A stretch of 64,000 nucleotides of DNA from Cordia subcordata (lineage: Eukaryota > Streptophyta > Magnoliopsida > Boraginales > Cordiaceae), in NCBI GenBank assembly GCA_028554755.1, contig JAPTOF010000002.1, positions 27,957,001 through 28,021,000 on the forward strand. The letters run 5' to 3'. The notes under the pieces were generated by a model. It did no database searches. It was not told the origin of the DNA and saw nothing but the letters and a program-made list of their open reading frames with translations. Position numbers and translations under genes: made by a program. Every line of letters starts with the position of its first letter. The stretch's first letter is position 1. Below, piece after piece: positions 35,821-49,786 of the stretch.

Positions 35821-38240
35821 TTTAGTGGTTGACCTCGTGCTCAGTTGAGCCATGAATGTAATTGACAGACAAATGTTGTGGAAAGAACAAAAGGTATTAA
35901 TTATATCATAATTCTTGAATGTTATCACTTAATCTTACTTTAATTCTTAATATTTAAAATATTCATATTAATTCTTTTTATTCTATAAACTTATTCCAAA
36001 TAATTCTCATTTTAATAAAAAGAAAGTACACAATAAAAGTTAATCTGAACAACCTAGCAAATTTTAATATAAAATATATAATAATATTGAAAATTTTGGT
36101 GTGATTAAACAAGAAAAAGGAAAAAGCAAAAACTTGTGGATTCAACCACTTTTTCTCCCACCACGCAAACAACCCACCCACACCACGCTCCAATTAGTTG
36201 TTTTTATTTGTTGTGTTAGTTTGTTCGTCAGCCCCTGTCAATGTGAGAGCATCAACCCCATTTTTTGTGTGCTGTTGTATTGATGATTAGTGAATTTAAT
36301 ATCATCATACGAAAGCATTAAAGCATAAACCCCCCCCCCCCCCAAACAAAATACCGTACATGTGGTCCACAAATGTCAATTATCAAGTTTGGTGGGTCAC
36401 ATCATGTATTGGGAGGGTGTTTATAACACCACGTAGCCCTCCTTTGTTTGCAATTCTATTTGTTTTGGCTTGGGTGGTTTTACACTTTTTTTTTTATACT
36501 CCATTGGGTTAGTGAGTGTGCCAAGTTTGTTTTGGATTGAAATGGTATAATTTAATAATTAGAATGTTATTTAAATTATTTTATCATAATTGTATGAATA
36601 GTTGACACTGAATTAGAGTTCAGTAAATGTTAGTCATCTTGTGAAAAATGAGGATATGGACCAAATAACCATAGAAACATATCTTCTTCTATTCAGATAA
36701 AATTAAATTAATTGAACCCTTTATTTCAAAATTCAAATTCTTTATTAATATCTTCTTTTCTCCCTTTTTGTTTTTGAAATAAAAGGTCCAGATTAATTTA
36801 ATCTTATACAATTGAAACATACACGTTAAACGTGCATTAACCAGGATATTAAAGATTCGAAATTCAAATCAATATGATGTTTGTGGATACTCTTAATTGG
36901 GCAGAATAGGTCTATCAAAGATAGTCTTTCATAGGTGAGCTACTCATGAAAGATGCTTGAAGCTTTGTCTATGTTGTATGAAAGTAGTTTCCCTGTACTA
37001 GAACCACTTTTTTCTCTCCAGCAGACGGTATATTCTGTTTCTGTAGAATGAAGAAAATGGAAGAGGAGGAGACGAAGTTGAGATAGATAATTGAGATTTC
37101 CAAAAAGGGAAGGCTCTCAATCATTTTAGTAGTCTTATTTCACCATAACACTGTATACAGAGTGCAATATATTCAATTTACATTTGGTGATACGTCTTTA
37201 ACACGTAAACGATAATCATATTTAAAAAAAATAACAAATCAATAATACATGACAGTATGGTTGCAGTCGTTGTACAATGGTACGAAAAATTTGACCCGTG
37301 GAGATAGTCATCAGCCAATTTGATAGGAGTGTAAAAGTTGAAGAGGTGGCAAATTGTGGTTGGATAAGGTGGCAGGAAGTAAAAACAACTGGGGATTGGT
37401 CCACTAGAGCCCCCCTTGAATTTGACAGACAGCAAAAGAAAAGGCGAGTTTGCTTCCCATCACTTGTTCAATTGCACACTCAGCTCCCACTTTGGTGATA
37501 TATAGGCTCTCTCATTTGCTTTTACTACCTTGCCAAGAGAATACCAACAAAGCAGGGCAGATTTCTATCTCATTATTGCAACACACACACACACACACAC
37601 CTTTTGGTATTATGGAGTAAGTTGGCTGATTTATAACGCAAATATAGGGGGCGTGACAATTCATCCAAGTGATGGGTCCCACACTCATATCACCCTCTAC
37701 TAAAAAGAACGAAATCAAGAATGCACTGCCGAGGACAACACTCAAGTAATTTTGCAGACCGAAAACTTATCCAAAACATCACAGATTGAGGCCCGCAGCT
37801 TAAACAGTGCAGCCCTCTATGGGATCACTTTACCAAAATGCTTTCCCGGCAATTTTCCCCCTTTTTCCCTTGTGTGAGTCTGTGCACCGTACGTGGAAAC
37901 ATCTCTGCAAGGCGTTACACTCCTCTACCAATGTATTTTTACATTTTACATCTCATAGCTTCGACAAATTGCTTAGCCCTGTTCATCTACAGCACATGTG
38001 CGCCAAGACAGCATGTGTACGACAGAGAGAGAGAGAGAGTCAATCTAGACCAGTCAGCGGCTGGGAAGTGGGAAAATCTCATTATCTAATGGATGGAACC
38101 CACATAAAGAAGGGGGTGAGGAGGGGGGTCCTGCATCTTGTACTTGTACAGATGCTTTCCATTGCATCATTAAAGAGTCTTCGGTATCAAGCTCATCATT
38201 CCACATTCATCAGAAAAAAAGGCAAGACACACTCACACTA
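31203..38240. other. Long intergenic region, no convincing gene
   Basis: Seven kilobases of AT-rich DNA with simple repeats: TA at about 33961-33984, GA at 35789-35818, and 14 C at 36330-36343. Open frames such as 31919-32146, 32439-32726 (both minus) and 37807-38241 (plus) have no family features I recognise. 32439-32726 has a plausible protein-like composition (Lys/Leu-rich helices) and could be a fragment of a lost gene. Confidence 0.45.
35789..35818. repeat. (GA)15 microsatellite
   Basis: Fifteen perfect GA units in intergenic DNA about 3 kb downstream of the auxin receptor gene; likely variable between individuals. Confidence 0.95.
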
Positions 38241-38989
38241 GCAACTGGTCCATGCATATAATGCATTTATTACTCATCTCACAATTTCTAACAATAACAA
38301 TAATAAATTCAACAGTCAGGTGCTAAGAACAACACATCTGAAGAACCAAAGATTTCTGGATAGAAAGAGAGATGGAGAGAATCAACTGAAGTATCATTCA
38401 GGCACTAGTTATATATCATCATCAGCTACAGCAACGAGTATTAAAGCTCCTAACATAATAAATTAAAAACTAAGGAGGCTCAACCCTATCAAAAGTTTCT
38501 CAACTGCGTGGATGAATCAAATTTCTTGAATTTTCCCAGACCTGAAAATCTCCAATACTCTCAAGACCTTCTTCCTGAATCTTAAATGAGAGATAATCTG
38601 CAGCCATGGCATATTGCTTCATGTAATGACCCTTGGCGCAGCTCAGCAACCCTCCCTCTCAAATAACTTTTTGATGAAATCAATATGAAGCAGGAAATGA
38701 CACAAAATTCAAAAGCGTACCAACACAACATTGATGGGCCATCACCTTGCCGAGTAATCTGCTAACTAAAACTCCTTGATTCCATTGGTGCCAGGAAGAA
38801 CAGCATCTGATTGGCACTTTAAAAGCCCCACTGCTTCTTGGAAGCGGCACCATTTCTGCTCAGCAAGGCACACAATACCTTCTTATGGATCATATAAGCA
38901 ACTTGGAGACATTTTGCTCAAAAGAAATAGTTAATCACTGACTTAAAAGCCCATTCAATAACTTCAGAAACTTCTTCCCTTCTTGATCA
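38241..38989 (-). other. Probable 3' UTR of the auxin receptor gene
   Basis: This stretch lies downstream of the auxin receptor stop codon (minus strand). It has mixed base composition with few homopolymer runs, as expected for transcribed UTR. No polyadenylation site was fixed. Confidence 0.4.
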
Positions 38990-41935
38990 TCACAGGATAT
39001 GCACAAATTTTGGCGCATCAGCCCTTGGCCCTTCTAGAGACCGATACATATACAATGTTTCAACATACTCACTACCATTCATCTTCCACTCGTCATCCCA
39101 ATTAATCACTTCCACCACAAGGCGAGGTAATTGGCGAGCAATTTCCTCGCAACCTGGACGAGTAACTTGACAAGTTGACATCCACAAGAATCTCATATTA
39201 TAGTAGTGATGCAGACCAGCACGCAAACCTGCATCTCCAAAGGGGCTATCTCTGATCTCAAGTTTCTGCAATTTAGGGCAGCCCTCCAACACAAACTTCA
39301 GGCCCAAGTCGCTGTTGCCAGCAAAAGCAACTGACAAGGTACGAAGTAATTTTCCATACTGTCCAATGTAACTGAAAGCCTTGTCAGTCAGTAAGCCAGA
39401 TACGGCAAGCCGAGTTAGCTTCTTACAGTTCTTGACAATGGCTCCAAAACCTTCATCCATTGGTTCCCTGGTAACGTGATCAGGCCTGTGTCTTCCCATT
39501 ATACAAAGGCGAAATACCACAAGATCTGGGCAATTCTTTGACATAGCTATGACGGCTGCATTAGTCATTGCCTGACAGAAATATAAAATGGATTCTAGTT
39601 TCCTACAACCTTCAGAAATTGCAAGAAGGCCCACCTCAGAAACAGGGCCCTCCTCATCCTCTCGAGGTTCCATAGGGAACACACGAAGTTCACGAAGATC
39701 TTTGCATGTTGCTGCGACTGCCTCAAGTCCTTCATCACATACGGAATCAAGTACCTGGAAGATTAAAATTTGCAAGTATATAAAAATGTGCAATTAACAT
39801 AATATAGAATTTTCACAAAGAATCTAATCACATACCCAGAAAACTTGGAGTTTGTGGCAGTAGCATATAATTGATTTGAGTTGTTCAGCATTGATATTGG
39901 CATAACTTAGATTGAGAGACGTAAGATTAGCACAGACAGGATATATTGCAGTTAGGTAATCAGGTAAAATCTCCCTGAACCCGGAAAGACAAGTTAGCCA
40001 CTTGCAAGCAGCAAAAGCAGAAACATAGTCTGGTTCTTGATCACCCTGAGCAACAATTTCTGAAGGACTAAAAGAACCTGTTCCGAGATCTGTGAGCTGT
40101 GGAGCTCGAATCAACAAACGGTACAGCTGCCCAATGGACACATACCGATTTACCTTGAGTTTTTTCAAGGAAGGCGACCTCATCACTAGCCGCTCTAGTG
40201 CTTCAAGATTAATAGGGGCTTCCACACAATCAAATATCAGAGATTCAAGACAAGTTCCATTCTCCGGGAAACATGAAATCCAATCTACTTCATCATCCGA
40301 GACCTCAGAGTCAATTAAATCAAGCACTCTAATTTGCCTGCAATAAGAAGCATCCAAGCACACGTTACAAGACCATACAATTCGGAAGACTGCAACTTCA
40401 CATCATTCAAATCTTAGCCTTCATTGTAAACCAAAACACAGCACTTCCAACAGAATCCACTTCAAGCTCAGACACAAACAAGAGCCAAAAATTTACACCT
40501 ACTAAAAACATATGACCTATAAATTGAGAATGAAACAGAAATACAAGTACAAGAATGCCAGATTCATTCCTAAACTGATTCCAACTTAAACTATACTTAG
40601 CTGAAAATCCGATAAAGTAAAATCCATTTGAAAGAAACAAGAAAAATTCAATCACTAGCTCACAAATAAGCAAAACCAATCCAGAGAAAGTCAAACGTAT
40701 AGCTCTGAACTAGGCAGAATCCATGTGAAATTACCATCTTTTAGCTCAATACAAGCAAAATATGTTTAAAAAGATCCAACCTTTAGCCCAAAACCAAGCA
40801 AATTCCATCTGAAATCCCGAATCGTTAGCTCTTAAAAGAATATCTCACTACCAAAATCTTCTTAAGCTTAACTAGAACGAAACCCATTACCAAATCTAAT
40901 CTTTAGCTCATAATCAACAAAAGAAATCATAGAAAACATAATCCTCAGCTCAAAATCAACAAAACCGACTACATAAAACATAATCCTTAGCTCAGAATCA
41001 ACACGAACAATTAGGAAAAATCTAATCTTTAGCTCAACACTGATACAACCCCTTACAGAAAACATAATCTTTCTCTCAAATATCAACAAAACCCATTAGG
41101 AAAAAAAAAAAAAAAAGTTCCTATACTCTAACTCAAAACCAACTCAACCCAATTTTTACACAAGGTCAGCAGAACCCGTTAAAGCTATCACTATAAAAAG
41201 CAGATCTAATTACTCATTTCCAAACAAAATCAGCAAAAAGACTAAGCATAAAAGTAAAACTAACCTGCAGTCACTAGCAACAACAGCAAGACCACTAGTC
41301 CCAAAGCCTTCACAACAAACCAAAACCAGCTCTTTAAAATTCGAAAACGAGCTAGCCAACAGCGCCAGATCATCATCTGTGACTGACATGCGCTTCAACC
41401 AAACCTTCTCAAGCGCACGATAAGCATCGGCCATGGCGACCACCCAGGGCGTGAAGTGCGCGCCCCAATCGGGCCGCAACAAGCTGAAGTCAGCAAACCT
41501 CGGCTTCCCCTTTATCACCACCGAATTGACTCGCTTGAACCGGTCCATAACTCGCCGCGGCGATATCGAGTAGCAATTGCCTATGAACACTTCCGATCTG
41601 GTCAACGCCTCGGCCCGGTACCATGACTTGCAGACCAGCGACGCCGCGTTGCGGTCGCACCTGTTAGTGAGGAAGCAGAGCACGTTCTCGAGCACGTTTT
41701 CCAACACCTGATCTGGGTATGGGCAGACGTACTGATTCGGCGCTCCGCCGCCGTCCACGGCGGAGATGCTCCTGGGCATGATGGGGGCGAGGCCAGGATC
41801 TGGGCGTGAGGAGATAGAGTGGTTTTGATCCCCGCCGCCGTGAGTATTGGCGGTGGCGCTGCCGGGATCTGGTGGCCGTGGACGGTTGTCGTCGTCCTCA
41901 GACATTTCAGAGCGATCGTCTACTGTAGCGCTCAT
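38990..41935 (-). CDS. AFB5: AFB4/AFB5-type auxin receptor F-box protein
   Basis: F-box and leucine-rich-repeat protein. In this family it is the substrate receptor of an SCF ubiquitin ligase; auxin fixes Aux/IAA repressors to it, leading to their degradation in the nucleus. Exons 41935-41265, 40337-39836 and 39754-38990 join in frame to 645 residues. The start was chosen at [16 protein letters not shown] because this acidic N-terminus matches the AFB4/AFB5 group. The F-box lies at about 73-113 ([15 protein letters not shown], then [13 protein letters not shown]). The LRR part fills the rest, with [30 protein letters not shown] and [11 protein letters not shown] as landmarks, ending APKFVHIL. 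The long Ser/Pro/Gly N-terminal extension separates it from TIR1/AFB1-3. An in-frame upstream Met at 42019 is less likely. Confidence 0.95.
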
Positions 41936-42055
41936 AAGTAGGTGGGGTGTGTGTGTAGAGTGTGTGTGTGAGAGTGAGAAAAAGTTGAAAAAGAGGTTTA
42001 GATTTATGAAGCGATACAAGCGCTTTCCTATATCTTCGAGTATTTGTAATAATTA

Positions 42056-45000
42056 ATTATATATCTATATATATACATGTAATAAAAATTAAATATATTT
42101 CGTGTAGGTTGTCGTAAGAAGTATGAATTATTAAAATAAAAATAATTATTAAAGATAAAAATAATTATATTTCAGATCATGAGTGGGGAGTTAAAGGGCC
42201 ATTCAACCTTTTGGTTTGATTCATTTGATTGATACTCTTTTCTTTTTCTTTTTCTTTTTCTGATTTTCACTTTTAGAATTTTGGGATTTTGGTTTTTTTT
42301 GGGGGGGGGGGGGGTGGGCAGAGAGACCAAAGCACACAAAGTTAAGCTGTCTATGTCTACTGATTAGTGAAATATTGTACTGTTCTCTCTCTCTCAGTTA
42401 TGTGTGTATTATATCATTTATCAATCTATTCTCTTTGGTTGTTTCTTCCGACTTGCAATATCCAATGGCTCTCCATACATTTGATTCCATTATTTGGAGC
42501 TTTTTCTTTTACTTTTGCTTTTTTTTTCTTTTCTTTCCCTCTTTATTTCCTCTAGTAGCAAAAAAAAAATAATCTTTTCACAAAATTTTAGACACATCTC
42601 TAATCATATAAATCACGTTTTGCATTTGTTAAGATTTATTAAAATTGACTTTTGAAAAAAAATAAAGAAATCTTTTTGTCAACGCGCTAAATATTTCACC
42701 TCTGAACTAATTTTGTTTGATCTCATTGTGGACGATTTGATACGTTATTCTTTGTGCAAAATTCATTTTTGATCATAAGTTTCTAAGTGGATTAATGAAT
42801 ATCCACTCCTTTAATTCTGTTCTTGAAATGCAAAAATATCTATGTATAGCAGGAATTATATGTCCACTTAAAAGTTTAGAAGAATATATGCACTAACATC
42901 ATGAAGAAATTGAAAGAAAAGGTCATGAAGGCGAAGGTTTTTTTTTTTTTTTTTTTTTGGGAGAACTAAAAATATATGTAAAGCTTACGCAGTAACGAAA
43001 GCCTAAGATAATTATTAGATGAATGGCTGCCATAAAAATGAGATTTATCGATTCCATCTTCTTTTTATATTTTTTTATGTTTCATATTGTGTGTGCACAA
43101 AAGTAACATATCTGTAACATTAATTATTCTTTTTTTTTTTTAAGGAAAAAGAACTAAAAAACTAAAATTAATCAAGTCTAATATGGACCCCAGACCCAAA
43201 CTATACACAAAACCAAGGAACCCAATACGGGCCCAATCCATCTTGACGCTGTCAATATCTCAACTGAAAACAAGTTACCATCCACTGATATTCTCTATAT
43301 GTACATATATATTTTGAGATATGAAAAGTACAAAGAGAACTATTAGCATGTAATTAAAAATTTTATTGCCTCACGTAATCATGTAAATTTAATGTCCAAT
43401 ATAATTTTTTGAACAATTTACTTCAGAGGGAAGATGACATGACTCGCGTTTACCATGTCATATTTAACTATCATTGTCAATTTGATCTAATGATAAAATA
43501 ATAAAGCGGTAAAAAATAAATTTAGTGGCAAGAATTTACAACCACCGTGTAGGAATTAGGATGAGATGGCCTTATATAAAAATCAATGCAAAACTTTTTG
43601 GTTAAGTGCCTATTTGACTAGGCTTAGTTGAGTACTTACAAGCATTTTCTATAAAAATTACTCTACTCAACTTTTTATAAAAGTGCTTATAAGCATCCAA
43701 ATTAACTCTAAAGAAATTCAGTGTTTCTACATAGACTCCTTAGATTAGCCGACCAAAATTGACTAACAATATTCTTGCTAATTTCTCTCTTTTTTCTCTT
43801 CTTTCTTAATAAAGAAGAGAAAACCTATACTTTAAAAAACGTTGGTGATGCTATCGTAATTTGTCATTGTGGATTTGTTGTGGATCTCTAATAATACTAG
43901 ATTTATCACTTGTACTGACTTGGCTTTATTAGCATGTCAGAAAACGCTATATGTAGAGGACCAAAGTCTATGGGCCCAAATACTTTGACTACGACCCACA
44001 TGGGGTATGCTGAATGACTATGTATATATGTATCTTTTGTCTAATATATATACTTGGGGCCCATTTAGATTAATTTTTTTTAAAAGTATTTTTTAACATT
44101 TTTTAAAAAATAATTTTTTTGTGAAAAGTTAAGAATTTTAACTTTTAAAAAAAATTATATTTGAGTTTTTTTTTTAGAGTTTTAACTTTTTAAGAAACCA
44201 AATCAATTAATTATTACAAATTAATGTAATATTTTCAGGAAAAAAAATCCTAAAAAAAACCAATTTAAACAGGCCCTTAATCATTCACTGGATAAGTCTT
44301 TGAAGGATCCATCTCGTATTTATTTAACAATATATATACATCCATTGTGCATACGGTCAAAATATATGTATATATAAAATCTTGCGCCTAAAACTTGATC
44401 GTCGCTGAATAAGCCTTCGAAGGATCGATCTCGTATTTGCTTAGCAATGCATATATACTATTCATACATTTGAGAGTTGTGAGTACACTACCAATACTTC
44501 ATACATACGACAATATAAGGTTTCATTTTTAGATGTATAACGATGGTAAGTACCATTAATAACAATTGGTACAATCATCTATTGCTTGCGCAACCAGTTT
44601 TTCTCTGGACAATCAGTGTCCCTAATACGGTTCATATTTAATTTATATAAATGTATATGTATGTATATATATGTGTATGCAATATGTATATATATGTATG
44701 CAATATATATTTATATATATTATCACGCTTCTCTGGCATAACTTTAGTGTGTACTTTCCTTTTCTTTTCTCCATTTCTTTTTCTGGATATTGGATTTACT
44801 CCTTTTTGTAGCCAAGAAATTGAAGACCCCTCCATTTCATTTCCAACCCATAAGCCATGTGACACCTGCATGGAATTGATCGTACGTAGCATGTTGCCTA
44901 GGTGCGCCGATGTGGTTCTTTTTACTGTTAGGTTAATTTCTTCGCACGTTCTCAAATTATGGTATACATACACGATATTGTAGTTTTTTTATTGTTAAAG

Positions 45001-45857
45001 TGAATTTTTTTATTTTTATATTATTAATTTTTTGACACTTTTAGTCTTTTTAATTATATTCGTCCAAAAGTTAACATTAATATTATTAATTGTAAGTATT
45101 TATGTGCCATAAATCATAATTATGCGAGTATTATTAGTTTTTAGATAAAAAATAACTGGTTTTTGGAAAAAATGACTAAAAAGTCTGGCAGTGTATCAAA
45201 TATTGTCCTAAATCCATAGTAGAGGGATCTGTGAAGAAATTAATCCTGACTATTATATTAATGGTAAGAATGGCACTCCCCTTAAGTCGTTATAGTAAAA
45301 CATGGTGATAGTTTCTCTTTTCTCTTCTTTTGGCTGGGCAAAACATGATAATTTAGTAGTGTTCGTCTTACCAATGCTCACCATTAGTGTCCTAAATGCA
45401 AGTAAACTGAATTTTTCTGGACCCCGAGTGATTTTGATTACTTTAAAAATCAAACAAGTTTTAAAATGAAGGAACCCGTATACTTCCAAAGTGTTATACA
45501 ATCTAGTGTGCAACTACTCTTAATGAAAGTGGTAAATTCCATATAATATGTTACAACTACTCACGTGGCTAGAAGTTTAAGAGTTTAAAGATGTTAATTT
45601 ATATTAGAATATTGGTGTTATGTATTGTTCCTTTTATTTGTTTTTCTTTTTGGGTTCGTTGATGCATCCTTCATACCAAGAATGTTTTAATAACCATCGG
45701 CAGACATCTTAATTAACTTGCTTACCTATCTTAATGTTTTATCACCATGTGATATCAACAATCACTTCATAATTTATCATAATAACTCTTGATAATTATA
45801 TGGATGTATATATGCTTTTATTTTTGTGATCATGATTAATCTAGATACTTTTAACTT
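42056..45857. other. Intergenic DNA upstream of the auxin receptor
   Basis: The receptor promoter should lie in the first part; a TA-rich segment with TATATA is at 42058-42080. A run of 14 G is at 42301-42314. Farther out are T-rich low-complexity tracts, a MITE at 44057-44276, a related pair of segments near 44285-44335 and 44400-44455 containing AAGGATC and ATCTCGTATTT, and TATA/TGTA microsatellites near 44645-44720. No gene is recognisable. Confidence 0.5.
44054..44279. mobile_element. Tourist-like MITE, diverged copy
   Basis: The ends GGGCCCATTTAGATT (from about 44057) and, on the other strand, GGGCCTGTTTAAATT (to 44276) are inverted copies and match the 17034-17247 and 21517 elements. 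The right flank is TTA; the left is TTG, so one target copy has changed. The inside is A and T runs with the shared segment TTACAAATTAATGTAATATT. Confidence 0.5.
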
Positions 45858-47263
45858 TTAAGGGGGTGTTTGGTTAACAGAATCATATAGGATTTCTGGT
45901 AACGTAAGGTTAAGAATGTTGGATTCTCATAATTGGTTCACAGAATGAAAAAAAATATTTTCGGGAATATATTACATTCCCAGAAATCCAATATTTCCAC
46001 AAATTGGCTAATTTTCATTCCTATGTTAGGGGGTGGGAATCTTACATTTCAATTTGTGGGAATGTGTAGAACAAAATTAAAAGACCAAAAAGTCATATTT
46101 AAGATGCTCTCATGTAAGATAAAAAATTGACAGTAGTAAAAAAAAAATAAACTAAAAATTTAATTATGTAACAATAATATAAATAATAAAAATAAAATAT
46201 AATTATAAATTAATTAATGAAAATAAGAAATTAATGATAAAAATAAAAAATTAATTGATTAAACATAAAAGTTTAAAAATAAAAAATAGAAATTATACAA
46301 TGTAAAATTTGAAAACTAATAAAATAATAAAAAGGGGCTTTGGCGCTACTACAGCTCTTTACTAACTTGAAGCGCCTCGCTATGAGAATCTAGCTTCGCT
46401 AACGTTCGGCTAAGTCTTGAAACCTTTGCGCTGACCACTTGCTTTCTCCGTAGCAAAAGCACTTCTCTTTTCCCCTTAAGTAGAAGGACAAGAAAGATGT
46501 CTTTTTGCTCCCGCTTCCTCATCTGCGCTCATCAAGCCAACTTTGCTCTTTCGGATGTATACAGCAATTGAAGCGGACATTTCGAAATGACAGTATCAAA
46601 GATATATTTCTATATACACACGGTTACGGTTATTTCAGACTGTGTTCTAGAAAAAGTGGCCTACACTCTTATGTGTAAAAATTCATTTAAAACTGAGAAT
46701 TAAAAATAAAAATAATTAAAACGAAATTAAACATAAAAATTAGAAATATTTCTAAAATTAATTAATTTGATTAATCAATTTAAAAATTAATTATTTTGAT
46801 TAATCAATTTAAAAATTAATTATTTAATTAAAATATTATAGTAATTCAAAATAATTAATTAATTAGTCAATTAATTAATTTAAAAGTTAATAAAATTAAA
46901 AATCAACTAATCTAAAATTAAATAAAAATGATGGATGAACAAATGAATTAAAATTATAATAATTAAATTGGTTAATTAATAATTAATTAAAAATAATGAA
47001 ATAAATTAATGTTATATTTTTCTTGTAATATTTTTTTGAATAGGGACATTTTTTTAAAAATAGCCTAAGATTCCTATGAATGTTAGATTTAAGCTAAATA
47101 TAACACGTCAGCATTTTTGGAAGTACTCCAAAATATTCCTTCAAATACTTTTGATATACCAAATAGTTTTCATATCATTCTCAAAAATGACCTTCTCAAG
47201 AATCAAATTCGAGGGAATATTCCTATAAAATGATTTTTCATTCCTTGAACCAAACTTCCCTTA
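45858..47263. mobile_element. 1.4-kb Tourist-like element with foreign insert
   Basis: The left end AGGGGGTGTTTGGTT (45861) and the right end, on the other strand, GGGAAGTTTGGTTCA (to 47260) form inverted termini, with TTA at 45858-45860 and 47261-47263. The inside is very AT-rich and codes for nothing, except for a GC-richer block at about 46335-46675 that resembles mitochondrial DNA. The element is therefore a non-autonomous transposon, either carrying captured DNA or hit by it later. The end assignment is by eye. Confidence 0.5.
46335..46675. other. Probable mitochondrial DNA insertion (NUMT)
   Basis: About 340 bases differ sharply from the AT-rich flanks, with balanced composition, few homopolymers, and motifs such as GGCGCTACTACAGCTC, GCTCCCGCTTCCTC and AAGTAGAAGGACAAGAAAGA. 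The style is that of plant mitochondrial intergenic DNA. It carries no recognisable gene. It could instead be chloroplast-derived or another retroelement part; sequence search would decide. Confidence 0.4.
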
Positions 47264-49747
47264 AAAATAATCTAAGTTTCCTTTCTAGAAGATACGTCAA
47301 AAGTGCATGATTTGTTTAATATATTAATTGCAACTCTAGCCCTGCATATGTTATCAATATACAATGTGAGCTCACACAAATTTCACTAACAGATCTATTA
47401 ATTTTAATTTATGGTGCAAATTAACAATGCTTTGCATCTATTATAGTTGCAAAATATAGAGTTCTATTTACTTGTTAGGGTTGAATCATTGAAGAATATT
47501 GCTAATGAAGCTAGAAGTTTACCAAAACTCTTTCGATCGTCGGAGTCCTACAAGAAAGGCAAACGATGGGTCTTTTTTGTCTAGAACAAATTATGACATT
47601 TAAGTTAGTAAAGGATTCTTAAAGAAGGTTATATGCGATGGCCTTTATAGCAAAGGATTCTTTAGGGTATGGGCAATTGTATTTATAGCTCGTGGAGGAG
47701 ATCGGTGATGTGATAGCCACCACTTTCATTGCCCTTGAGTCCAATCAAGACTAACCTAGCTAGTTATGGGGTCCCTAGGGCGTCGGTACATCGGCTCACC
47801 AAAGTGCCGTCATTGCTGTCACGCTGCATTTCTTGCATTTCTCAGGTTAGAAGGCTCCATCACTTGTAATGATAACTTTCTCCTTAAAGAATTTAAAATC
47901 CCCAAAGCAGCAATAGCTTTCGTGGTCTGAAACACACATCCTAGACCTTCTCTCTTGCTACACTAGTTGTTTTAAGGAGGCATTTAATTGTTTTTCAATG
48001 GGTCCATGCTTGGGACACAGCGCATTTTCCTTGTATAGACATGAAGCGTCATTTAATCTCCAAATCAAATGCATATAATATCTAGTTCACAACGGGACCA
48101 TGCAGATCTAAACTGCAGGAATGAACACTCTGCCTTCGGTTGTCCGAAATGCTTATGCTGCTGTTCCAATTGTCATGACTTTATCCATCATATTCGGAGA
48201 AAAAGGAAAAAGGAATCAAAAGGATACACAGTTTTACGACCACCACTGAAGAACAAATATTACGTAATATTGAATTTGATGTAAAATGTAAGTTGTATAT
48301 GAATAAGAGGTAAAGAATAGCTCATAAATACGATATTCTTTTTTGCGCAGATCAAAAGAAGAAAGAATTCTAGGAAAAAAAAAAAGAAAAAAAAATGCCT
48401 ACACTGATGACCAATCATTGTAGTTCTTTCTCAACTTCTTCAAATCATTACAACACAAAGGCAATTTGTTTTTGTTTTGGATACGTAGCACTACAGAAAA
48501 ATCACATAATTTCGTGGCGTGTGGGGCCCAAAAAGGAGAGATTAATCAGTTACTTCGCCATTAGATGATGTGGGAAACACTTAAAACAGCACTGTTGTTA
48601 AAAGCCAAAACCTAACATGATTACCTCATTAATCATGGTTAGCTTATCAACACATCAGAAAAATTTGGACAATAATGCTAATTGTTTCGGGGGAAATAAA
48701 AAACAATTATATTAAGACGGCAAGGTTATTATTGATCGCACATATGATACAAGCATGTAACCCATTGACATGATTGTGTTCCTTAATTACTGCAATTTAG
48801 GTTAAGCAGGAGACTAATTAGGGCGTCAAAACATTCTTTTTTTTTTTTGGCTATCTTCCAAATGACTTGATATTCTATATTTGAAGCCTACGAAGCCATG
48901 TAGCTGAAAGTTACTCTACTCCTCACCTTTTTCTTTTCTCTAGATATTTCACCATGTACCCCTATATTTACCATAACCAACAAAAAGAAAAAGGAAAAAA
49001 AAAGAAAAAGAAAAAGAAAAGAGACATAAATGAATAACAATCTTGTCAAACTTTTTGCTTGGTTAGGACTATTTAACTTTACCACAAGGGCAAAATCAGA
49101 CAAAGAGATCATCTCAATTGCCTCGTCATCATTTATGATCTAATTAGGCAGCTAGATTATGAGCATAAATAGCAATTATACGCATAGAGATTGCCATTTA
49201 TTCATTTGGATATGGGTCAAATCACTTTAAAAATATTATTAACACTGGGGATAGATTTAAAATATTTAAATTTAATATTAGGCCAATTTTAATTGGGATG
49301 GAAGGGTTAAGTATTTTTTTAGACAAAATATAACAAAATATTTTAGAACATTTTGTAAGGGCAAAGGTTATAGACCCCGCACTTTCAAGTGTTAATCCCT
49401 ACCTTAATTAATTATGAATATAAAAATTCGAATCCCTGCCTCGGTTGATTATAAAGAAAAACATGAAATTTAAATATTAATAGAGTATATTAAGCCCTAG
49501 TCTTGCATGCCATGGCTTCTTGGTTGGGGCTTGCCCATGTATGCATAATTTCGTTCGTAATGATCACTGAAGAATAAACTTCATGATTACAAGTTTGCAG
49601 AATAAAAGGTGTTTTATTTTGTTTATTCTATTTTTGTGGCGGTGGAATTGTTTTAGTTCAATTTATTAATGTGTAAAGAGTACTCGGATTCTGTGAATTC
49701 AAATTTGCATGCTGTCTTTCGACCCAAAAAAAAAAAAAATTGGATGC

Positions 49748-49786
<39 letters not shown>

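Noticed and set aside
41936..42019. Upstream in-frame Met as the auxin receptor start
   Set aside because: It would add 28 residues unlike the AFB4/AFB5 N-terminus, while [16 protein letters not shown] fits the family.
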